DNA of 5,177 bases from Desulfobacterales bacterium (GTDB lineage Bacteria > Desulfobacterota > Desulfobacteria > Desulfobacterales > JASFBJ01): contig JASFBJ010000255.1 in NCBI GenBank assembly GCA_030149585.1, positions 1-5,177 of the forward strand. The letters are read 5' to 3'. A program made the translations under genes and the position numbers. The notes beneath the pieces were generated by a model, which ran no database searches, was not told the origin of the DNA, and worked only from the letters and a program-made list of their open reading frames with translations. Positions within the stretch are counted from its first letter, which is position 1. Every line of letters begins with the position of its first letter. Positions 1 through 5,177 of this stretch are shown piece by piece.

Positions 1-307
1 TTTCAAGATCCCTGGCATCCTTTGTGGGAATAATGCCTCCGGCAATAATGGGAATTTCAACCTTATTTTTTTTAAGTTGCCCCATTAAATTATATATCAG
101 TGGATGGTCAAAGGTCAAACTGCTGATTCCGATAATATCCACATCTTCCTGAATCGCCACCTGGGTAACGGATTCAGGTGTCTGCCAGGGGCCGGTATAA
201 ATTACTTCCAGGCCGGCATCTCTTAACATGGAAGTAATAACTTTTACTCCACGGTCATGGCCGTCTTGCCCAAGTTTTGTCATTAACACTCTTATATGCT
301 TTTTCAT
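1..307 (-). CDS. Cobalamin-binding small subunit of an acyl-CoA mutase (copy 2), 3' end cut by window edge
   Basis: This is the first 102 residues of a B12-binding subunit that would carry adenosylcobalamin for a mutase large subunit. The reading frame is open to the window edge, so the stop codon lies outside. The protein starts MKKHIRVLMTK and shows the base-off/His-on signature: Lys11, then Asp15-Gly-His17-Asp-Arg-Gly20 (DxHxxG), with His17 the expected lower cobalt ligand. Further Rossmann-like motifs are Ser62-Ser-Leu64 and Gly90-Gly91. The usual family length is about 130-140 residues, so roughly 30 are missing. ATG 307 is supported by AAGGA nine bases upstream and by starting just before the first beta strand. 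It is about 60% identical by eye to the small subunit at 4773-5177, sharing the unusual TGPWQTPE and SSLxxDH segments. It lies 23 bases after large subunit 2, its likely partner. The B12-binding role is near certain; the substrate is unknown. Confidence 0.93.
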   Translation of the reverse strand, partial: MKKHIRVLMTKLGQDGHDRGVKVITSMLRDAGLEVIYTGPWQTPESVTQVAIQEDVDIIGISSLTFDHPLIYNLMGQLKKNKVEIPIIAGGIIPTKDARDLE

Positions 308-316
308 TGATAACTA

Positions 317-321
317 TCCTT
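317..321 (-). promoter_or_regulatory. Ribosome binding site for small subunit 2
   Basis: The minus strand reads AAGGA here, nine bases before ATG 307. It sits wholly in the short gap after the large subunit 2 stop codon, so this gene has its own translation start signal. Confidence 0.7.
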
Positions 322-330
322 TCATTCAAT

Positions 331-2034
331 TTATTGAAAACTTGACGGCATACCAAATCCATAAACATCTCTTAAAACACCAACCATCTCACCTCGCGTG
401 AGATAGGCCAGGGCGCCTTCGATAAGCAGCTCGAAAATATTGCCATGACCGGTTTCAGCCGCCGCCCTTAGATTGTCAAGGGCTGTTTTGGCTTTTTGCT
501 GATTTCGTTCTTTTCTGAGTTTTTGGGTTCTTGCGATTTGCTTATCAATTAGAGCTTCATTAATGGTAGCCTGGGGAGGTTCCTGATCCTCGTCTTCCTG
601 AATAATATATTTGTTAAGGCCCACTACAGTGCTTTCTTTTGTATCGACATTTCTCTGATGAATAACAGCCGAGTGTAAAATTTCAGTCTGGGGAAAACCC
701 TTTTTAATTGCTTCCATCATTCCGCCCAGTTCATCTACTTTGCTGATAATTTGCAGTATTTTACTTTCAACTTCATTTGTAAGTGTCTCAACGAAATAGG
801 AGCCGCCCAAAGGATCAATTACATTGGCTACCCCGGTTTCCTCGGCTATTATATTATTGATGTTAATCGCGATTCGCTGTGCTTCGGCTGTGGGAGACCA
901 CAGCGGTTCATCAAATGAGTCGGTGTGCAAAGATTGGGTTCCACCCAGGGCAGCCGCCAGGGTATGAAACGCTGTTCTTGCAATATTATTCAGAGGCTGC
1001 TGACGGGTCAGGGCGACTCCGGTTGTTTGGCAATGAACTCGAAGCTGCCATGATGCTGGATTTTTGGCGCCAAATCTTTCCTTTACTATTTTAGCCCAGA
1101 TCCTTCTGGCAGCTCTAAATTTGGCTATAGACTCAAAAAAATCATTCTGGACTGAAAAAAAGAAGGATAATCTTGGAGCAAAAGCATCAACATCAAGTCC
1201 GGAATCTATTAATTTTTCAATATAATAGATTCCGTTTGCAATGGAAAAGGCAATTTCCTGAACAGGTGTTGCCCCTTGCTCTGCCATATGTTGACCTATA
1301 ATACTTAAGGGGTGATATTTTGGTACATATTTTGTGCAAAATTTAATATGATCAACCAGGCATTTTATATGAGCTTCCAAGGGCAGAAGAATGAGCTGAT
1401 GCAGGGAAATCCAGTGAGACATAGAATCAGCCTGATTGCTGGTGCCGTTAATTTTATGGAGAGGAATGCCCTGTTTTTTTGCAAGTGCAAAATAAAGGGC
1501 AGCGCAAATACATGGGTTACCATCATTGAAAGCCGTGCTTACCTTTTCCAGAGAAATTCCGTCAAAAGCAATTTGTGCATCCAGTAAAGAATCAATTGTA
1601 CTGCCGCAGCGGCCTACAGTCTCTTTTGGGATGGCATCTGAATCATAGCCGCGCATAGCTGTATTACAACAGGGGATAAAACTGATTCCGGTTTGACCGG
1701 ATTCTATCATGGATTTTTGTCTTTCATTAAAAAGTTCAGGGGATTGCTGCCCAATGAGAAAGCGTTTAGTCCATATACGGCTTCTGTACATGGTCGGAAA
1801 AATTCCTCTGGTATAGGGATATTGCCCTGGGTATCCTATTTCCTGATTATTATTGGATTTTTCTAAATCTTTTGCTGTATATAATGGTTTTAAGGGAATT
1901 CCTGATTCTGTTTTAAATTCATTTTTACGTTCAGGAGCCTTTTGGGTAAATTTTTTATAATTATCAAGATATTTTTTTTCATCAATCATATTTTCTTCAG
2001 GCATATTTTCTTCAGGCAGTTTTTCTTGAGTCAC
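331..2034 (-). CDS. Large (substrate-binding) subunit of a B12-dependent acyl-CoA mutase, copy 2; not a typical methylmalonyl-CoA mutase
   Basis: This is a methylmalonyl-CoA mutase superfamily large subunit, the TIM-barrel chain that binds acyl-CoA and catalyses radical carbon-skeleton rearrangement with a separate B12 subunit. Numbering from GTG 2034 (567 residues, usual for the family): CoA-channel motif YPYTRGI at 72-78, GTSNQ at 197-201, GQHM at 247-250 (catalytic His249), FAPRLSFF with Arg288 and Ser290, LTRQQPLNN near 342-350, SLHTD..DE with Glu376, and VIDPLGGSY. Against the Propionibacterium enzyme, Tyr89 aligns with Leu93, Tyr243 with Gln248, and Arg207 is absent (Leu211 or His212, depending on gaps). 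The usual FDLPTH stretch before RGYDSD is replaced by IPCCNTAM, one residue longer and with a Cys122-Cys123 pair. GTG 2034 is preferred over TTG 2052 because AAAGGA lies nine bases before it; TTG 2052 would give 573 residues. It is about half identical to large subunit 1. The family is certain; the substrate is unknown. Confidence 0.93.
   Translation of the reverse strand: MTQEKLPEENMPEENMIDEKKYLDNYKKFTQKAPERKNEFKTESGIPLKPLYTAKDLEKSNNNQEIGYPGQYPYTRGIFPTMYRSRIWTKRFLIGQQSPELFNERQKSMIESGQTGISFIPCCNTAMRGYDSDAIPKETVGRCGSTIDSLLDAQIAFDGISLEKVSTAFNDGNPCICAALYFALAKKQGIPLHKINGTSNQADSMSHWISLHQLILLPLEAHIKCLVDHIKFCTKYVPKYHPLSIIGQHMAEQGATPVQEIAFSIANGIYYIEKLIDSGLDVDAFAPRLSFFFSVQNDFFESIAKFRAARRIWAKIVKERFGAKNPASWQLRVHCQTTGVALTRQQPLNNIARTAFHTLAAALGGTQSLHTDSFDEPLWSPTAEAQRIAININNIIAEETGVANVIDPLGGSYFVETLTNEVESKILQIISKVDELGGMMEAIKKGFPQTEILHSAVIHQRNVDTKESTVVGLNKYIIQEDEDQEPPQATINEALIDKQIARTQKLRKERNQQKAKTALDNLRAAAETGHGNIFELLIEGALAYLTRGEMVGVLRDVYGFGMPSSFQ
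1987..2016 (-). repeat. Two perfect tandem copies of a 15-base unit inside the start of large subunit 2
   Basis: On the plus strand the unit is catattttcttcagg, at 1987-2001 and again at 2002-2016. On the coding strand each copy encodes Pro-Glu-Glu-Asn-Met. The next 15 bases, 2017-2031, look like a third, degraded copy (about 11 of 15 bases match). The repeat lies in the variable N-terminal leader ahead of the conserved barrel, so copy number changes would keep the frame and probably be tolerated. Confidence 0.9.
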
Positions 2035-2043
2035 GGTATTTTT

Positions 2044-2049
2044 TCCTTT
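2044..2049 (-). promoter_or_regulatory. Ribosome binding site that decides the start of large subunit 2
   Basis: The minus strand reads AAAGGA, nine bases before GTG 2034. If translation began at the in-frame TTG 2052, this site would be inside the gene. TTG itself has only a weak AGGA 13 bases upstream and sits one base after the meaB stop codon. The spacing therefore favours GTG 2034. Confidence 0.6.
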
Positions 2050-2053
2050 CAAT

Positions 2054-3040
2054 TTAAGTTTTCGATCCTGTTTTTAATATTGATCCTGAGGCAAAAATCA
2101 TCTGCAAAGCTGAATAGGGATCCAGAGTACCCTCAATCACGGATTTAGCTGTTTCCCGGATTTTGGAATCTGATTCTAATAGTTTTTTCCACTCTGCCAA
2201 AGCAATATCTGCAAAAATTTCGTCAAACTCTTTTTGTCTTCTCTCTTTTAGCCTGTTTTCCAGAACATTTTTATGAGAGCTGCCCTTATGTTTGATAATT
2301 TGCTCAACAAGTTCATCAATTCCAAGGCCGTCTATACATTGGGTAAGCAGTACCGGCGGTATTTTTTTATCTTCTTTATAGTTCATTTGCAGGGTAATCT
2401 CAATCTGAGCTGCAAGTTCACCAGCTCCTGGACGATCTGATTTATTTATTACAAAAATATCTGCAATTTCCATCAAACCTGCCTTCATGGCCTGAATACT
2501 GTCGCCTCCTTCAGGAACCAATTCAACAATCACCGTGTCGGTAGATTCTATAATATTCACCTCGGTCTGCCCGACACCCACGGTTTCCACAAGTATATAA
2601 TCCATTCCAAAGGCGTCCATTAATTTTACGACATCCTTGGTAGCCCTGGAAAGACCGCCGAATTCTCCCCTGGTAGACATACTGCGGATAAAAACTCCTG
2701 AATCAACATAATGATCCTGCATTCTGACTCGGTCGCCCAGGAAAGCCCCGCCGGTAAACGGGCTTGAAGGGTCTACTGCTATAACGCCTACTGTTAGATC
2801 TCTGGCTCTGAGTATCTTTATAAGTTGATTTACCAGACTGCTTTTCCCGGCACCAGGAGGTCCGGTAATGCCGATGCAGTGAGCCCGCCCAAGTTCAGAC
2901 TGGATTTTAGGAAGAAATTTGGCCATCATACTTGGTTCGTTTTCAACTACGCTGATTATTCTGGCTAAAGCTATCTTGCTGCCTGCCAAAAGATCTTCAA
3001 TAGATTCTCCAGTGTAGTTTTTAGCTGCTGAAAACAGCAT
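2054..3040 (-). CDS. meaB: MeaB/ArgK-family GTPase, G-protein chaperone of B12-dependent mutases
   Basis: This is a 328-residue P-loop GTPase of the MeaB/ArgK/MMAA family (usual length about 320-335). In characterised members it binds the mutase, couples GTP hydrolysis to loading of adenosylcobalamin from the adenosyltransferase, and ejects damaged cofactor. Motifs in order: Walker A GPPGAGKS at 60-67; the family signature DPSSPFTGGAFLGDR at 90-104; FIRSMSTRG at 117-125; G3 motif ETVGVGQ at 152-158; PEGGDSIQ at 176-183, near the expected switch III region; and the guanine-specificity motif NKSD at 199-202. A charged C-terminal helical part (about 255-328) matches the dimerisation region of the family. 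ATG 3040 has AAGGTGG seven bases upstream. It lies 30 bases after large subunit 1 and about 19 bases before large subunit 2, so it probably serves both mutases. The old ArgK name for arginine transport is not supported by this context. Confidence 0.96.
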   Translation of the reverse strand: MLFSAAKNYTGESIEDLLAGSKIALARIISVVENEPSMMAKFLPKIQSELGRAHCIGITGPPGAGKSSLVNQLIKILRARDLTVGVIAVDPSSPFTGGAFLGDRVRMQDHYVDSGVFIRSMSTRGEFGGLSRATKDVVKLMDAFGMDYILVETVGVGQTEVNIIESTDTVIVELVPEGGDSIQAMKAGLMEIADIFVINKSDRPGAGELAAQIEITLQMNYKEDKKIPPVLLTQCIDGLGIDELVEQIIKHKGSSHKNVLENRLKERRQKEFDEIFADIALAEWKKLLESDSKIRETAKSVIEGTLDPYSALQMIFASGSILKTGSKT

Positions 3041-3047
3041 ATTTATT

Positions 3048-3054
3048 CCACCTT
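3048..3054 (-). promoter_or_regulatory. Ribosome binding site for meaB
   Basis: The minus strand reads AAGGTGG, seven bases before ATG 3040, in the 30-base gap after large subunit 1. It confirms ATG 3040 as the start. Confidence 0.75.
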
Positions 3055-3070
3055 TTTATAAAATACAAAA

Positions 3071-4735
3071 TTAATTAATAACCAAAGGACGACCAAAACC
3101 GTAAATCTCTCTTAGTTTTGCAATGATTTCACCGTTGGTCAAATCAGCCTTGATTCCATCTACTACTGCTTCAAAAAGGTTTAGAGAAGGATTTTTGGCA
3201 GCTTCATCAAAATAATGTAAAGCATCTTGAGCCTTGGCCTGGTTGCGATTTATCCTAAGAGATTTTATCCTGTTTATATGTTTTTCCACCGCAGCCTGAT
3301 TTGGCTTGGTGTGAGTGGGACGGATATCTAATTTCCGATCAATTTGATATTTATTTAATCCCACAATAACACGTTCTTTTTTTTCAATCATTCTCTGATT
3401 TGTATAAGATGCATTGCCTATTTCTTTTTGGATATAACCTGTTTTAATAGCTTCCAGCATACCTCCCATGGCATCAATATTTTTAATATATTCCCAGGCT
3501 TTTTCCTCCATTTCATTGGTCAGCGATTCGACATAATAGCTGCCGCCCAAAGGATCTATAACATCTCCCACGCCGCTTTCCTCAGCAAGAATATTCTGGG
3601 TCATTAAAGCAATTCTTGCAGCTTCTTCACTGGGACTTTGCAAAGCTTCATCATAGGCATCCGTATGCAAGGATTGACAACCTCCCAGAATTGCACCTAA
3701 AGCCTGGACACATACCCTGGCAATATTATTTAAAGGTTGCTGCCTGGTAAGTTCCGTTCCTGATGTTTGAGCATGAAATTTGAAAAGCTGAGTTCGTGAA
3801 ATTTTAGATTTAAAACGCTCTTTTAAAATTTTGGCCCAAATACGCCGGCCTGCTCTGAATTTAGCGCTTTCTTCAAATAAACTGATGCTTATATCAAAAA
3901 AGAATGAAAACCGTTTGGCAAATGCATCCACATCCAGGCCGGCTTTAACGCATTGATCTACATAAAATATAGCTGAAGAAAGAGTAAATGCAAGAGCCTG
4001 CAGGGGCGTGGCCCCGGCTTGCTGCATGTGCTGTCCCACAATGCTTAAAGGATTCCAGCCAGGCACTTTTTCAGTGCAGTATTTGATATGATCAACCAGA
4101 ATCCGTAAATGTCCTTCCAGGCCAAATCTGAAAAACATATGCAATGAAACATAATGTGAGATAAAGTCTGACTGGTTACTGGTGCCGTTAATAGCTGTTA
4201 AGGGAATCCCCTGCTTTTCAGCTAAAGCAAAGACCATCGCCGGCCAGGTAAAAGGACCGGCATCATTGCAACCAATACTGATCTTGTCAAGCGGTATACC
4301 TTCCAGGGCAATTTCCATATCCACCAGGGCGTTAATTGGAACCCCGGTTGTTCCAACCAGCTCTTTATCTACCTGATCAACGTCAAGTCCTCTGAAAAAC
4401 GGACTGTCAGGTGCGATATTCAAGGCTGTCTGGCCGGCCTTGATAAGTTCCTTTTGACGGCGATTAAAGACTTCAGGGCCTTCAAAACCCAGCAGCAATC
4501 GTTTATTCCAGAAAGCTGTGCGATACATTCCTGTATAGATTCCGCGGGTGTATGGGTATTCACCAGGAAATCCTAATTTGGCAATATAATCGTCATCTAT
4601 GTTTTTTGGAGTATATATCGGCTTTAGGGTCATGTCTGACAGGTTCTTAAAATCTTTTTTGTTTTCAGGCCGCATTTCAAGGGATTTTTTATAACCTGCT
4701 TCCCATTCGGCAATTTTATTATTTGAAGTACTCAA
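3071..4735 (-). CDS. Large (substrate-binding) subunit of a B12-dependent acyl-CoA mutase, copy 1; not a typical methylmalonyl-CoA mutase
   Basis: This is a 554-residue methylmalonyl-CoA mutase superfamily large subunit without a fused B12 domain; small subunit 1 just upstream supplies that. Motifs in order: YPYTRGI at 60-66, GTSNQSD at 184-190, GQHM at 234-237 (catalytic His236), FAKRFSFF with Arg275 and Ser277, LTRQQPLNN at 329-337, SLHTD..DE with Glu363, and VIDPLGGSY at 392-400. Aligned without gaps to the Propionibacterium enzyme over MYxxxxWxxRxxxGF, Arg82 becomes Ala74, Thr85 becomes Asn77 and Tyr89 becomes Leu81. His122 before the RG becomes Phe114, Tyr243 becomes Gln235, and Arg207 is lost (Leu198 or His199). 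The start is TTG 4735, backed by a strong GGGAGGAG nine bases upstream; no in-frame ATG lies between that site and the TTG, and the first internal Met is residue 21. The family is certain. A carboxylate-free acyl-CoA substrate is my inference. Confidence 0.95.
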   Translation of the reverse strand: MSTSNNKIAEWEAGYKKSLEMRPENKKDFKNLSDMTLKPIYTPKNIDDDYIAKLGFPGEYPYTRGIYTGMYRTAFWNKRLLLGFEGPEVFNRRQKELIKAGQTALNIAPDSPFFRGLDVDQVDKELVGTTGVPINALVDMEIALEGIPLDKISIGCNDAGPFTWPAMVFALAEKQGIPLTAINGTSNQSDFISHYVSLHMFFRFGLEGHLRILVDHIKYCTEKVPGWNPLSIVGQHMQQAGATPLQALAFTLSSAIFYVDQCVKAGLDVDAFAKRFSFFFDISISLFEESAKFRAGRRIWAKILKERFKSKISRTQLFKFHAQTSGTELTRQQPLNNIARVCVQALGAILGGCQSLHTDAYDEALQSPSEEAARIALMTQNILAEESGVGDVIDPLGGSYYVESLTNEMEEKAWEYIKNIDAMGGMLEAIKTGYIQKEIGNASYTNQRMIEKKERVIVGLNKYQIDRKLDIRPTHTKPNQAAVEKHINRIKSLRINRNQAKAQDALHYFDEAAKNPSLNLFEAVVDGIKADLTNGEIIAKLREIYGFGRPLVIN

Positions 4736-4744
4736 TGTATATGT

Positions 4745-4752
4745 CTCCTCCC
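4745..4752 (-). promoter_or_regulatory. Strong ribosome binding site that supports a TTG start
   Basis: The minus strand reads GGGAGGAG, ending nine bases before TTG 4735, in the 37-base gap after small subunit 1. It is the best match to the anti-Shine-Dalgarno sequence in the window and is the main reason for accepting the rare TTG start of large subunit 1. Confidence 0.8.
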
Positions 4753-4772
4753 TAAATTTTTAAATGCAATTT

Positions 4773-5177
4773 TTATATTCGGGTTTTATATTCAACTGCA
4801 GTGGAACTAATAAATTCAACTATATCATCGAGTTCTGAGCCGGGATGAAAAATACCAGCAACCCCGCACTCTTTGAGCATTTTTTCATCTTCATCCGGGA
4901 TTATGCCTCCAAGGACCACCGGAGTATTATTTAAACCCTTTTCTTTCAATGCGCGAATCAGCTTGGGAGTCAGCACATGGTCATAAGCCAGAGAGCTGAT
5001 CCCGATAATGTCGATGTCTTCCTGCAAAGCTGTTTCAGCAACCCCTTCCGGAGTTTGCCAGGGGCCGGTATAGATAACCTCCAATCCTGCATCCCTTAAC
5101 GCACGACAAACCATCCTGACTCCCCGATCATGCCCATCCAGACCTATTTTAGTCATTAGAACACGTATTTTGTTTGC
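4773..5177 (-). CDS. Cobalamin-binding small subunit of an acyl-CoA mutase (copy 1), start codon just outside the window
   Basis: This subunit holds adenosylcobalamin for a mutase, most likely large subunit 1, which follows 37 bases downstream. The frame is open to the right edge and gives 134 residues beginning ANKIRVLMTK. Comparison with the other small subunit (MKKHIRVLMTK) suggests that only the initiating codon is missing. The internal ATG at 5156 is not a good start because it would remove the first beta strand. The B12 motif is Lys10, then Asp14-Gly-His16-Asp-Arg-Gly19, with His16 the expected lower ligand of cobalt. Ser61-Ser-Leu63 and Gly90-Gly91 follow, then the usual C-terminal GVAGIFHPGS with a final helix. 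The length is normal for a stand-alone B12 domain. SSLAYDH is unusual; most mutases have a small residue before that His. The fold and cofactor are near certain, the substrate unknown. Confidence 0.95.
   Translation of the reverse strand, partial: ANKIRVLMTKIGLDGHDRGVRMVCRALRDAGLEVIYTGPWQTPEGVAETALQEDIDIIGISSLAYDHVLTPKLIRALKEKGLNNTPVVLGGIIPDEDEKMLKECGVAGIFHPGSELDDIVEFISSTAVEYKTRI

Noticed and set aside
879..1094. Plus-strand open frame of 71 codons
   Set aside because: It lies entirely antisense to a strongly conserved part of large subunit 2 and shows no protein-like motif. The same applies to plus-strand frames at 1312-1587, 1942-2148 and 4182-4376.
1987..2031. Short tandem repeat as a CRISPR or regulatory iteron
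   Set aside because: There are no spacers, units are only 15 bases, and they are in frame inside a coding region as a pentapeptide repeat.
2035..2053. Terminators or internal promoters in the gaps between genes
   Set aside because: All four gaps (308-330, 2035-2053, 3041-3070, 4736-4772) are 37 bases or less and hold little beyond ribosome binding sites. I see no GC-rich hairpin followed by a T run on the coding strand.
2054..3040. Arginine transport ATPase (ArgK) role
   Set aside because: The gene is flanked on both sides by B12 mutase genes and carries the G-protein NKSD motif, which fits the MeaB chaperone role.
331..4735. Calling either large subunit a true methylmalonyl-CoA mutase
   Set aside because: The family match is clear, but Tyr89, Arg207 and Tyr243 equivalents are all changed in both, so only the superfamily name is safe.
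4773..5156. Start of small subunit 1 at the internal ATG 5156
   Set aside because: The frame stays open upstream and encodes NKIRVL, which matches the first beta strand of the family and of the paralog at 1-307. The real start is outside the window.
3071..5177. 2-hydroxyisobutyryl-CoA mutase, as proposed for acetone-degrading sulfate reducers
   Set aside because: Leu at the Tyr89 position is close to the Ile of that enzyme, but its diagnostic Asp aligns with Ala in L1 and Ile in L2. It remains possible, not supported enough to name.

Overview
The whole 5.2 kb window is one tightly packed run of five minus-strand genes, with gaps of about 19 to 37 bases. It has no RNA gene, mobile element, terminator or promoter that I can support. 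The base composition is moderately AT-rich (about two-fifths G+C by eye). Separate small and large subunits of a B12 mutase, together with a free-standing MeaB-type GTPase, would fit an anaerobic bacterium such as a sulfate-reducing Desulfobacterota or a Desulfotomaculum-like Firmicute. That placement is an inference from style of gene content, not from a marker gene.

In transcription order (right to left) the layout is: cobalamin-binding small subunit 1 (4773-5177, start just outside the window); mutase large subunit 1 (3071-4735); MeaB/ArgK-type G-protein chaperone (2054-3040); mutase large subunit 2 (331-2034); cobalamin-binding small subunit 2 (1-307, runs off the left edge). The order is therefore S1-L1-MeaB-L2-S2: two complete two-subunit adenosylcobalamin-dependent acyl-CoA mutases arranged around one shared chaperone, all on one strand.

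In such enzymes the large subunit forms the TIM barrel that binds the acyl-CoA. The small subunit holds the B12 cofactor through a DxHxxG loop, and MeaB uses GTP to gate cofactor loading and protect the enzyme. Both large subunits are clearly in the methylmalonyl-CoA mutase superfamily, but they lack residues that define methylmalonyl-CoA mutase itself. The Tyr89 position is Leu, the carboxylate-binding Arg207 is not present, and Tyr243 is Gln (numbers of the Propionibacterium enzyme). I infer that they isomerise other acyl-CoAs, possibly ones without a free carboxylate, and that automatic naming as methylmalonyl-CoA mutase would probably be wrong. The real substrates cannot be read from this window.

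Two start sites needed a decision. Large subunit 1 uses a TTG codon behind a strong ribosome binding site. Large subunit 2 most likely starts at GTG 2034 rather than TTG 2052. Its N-terminus carries a small in-frame 15-base tandem repeat.
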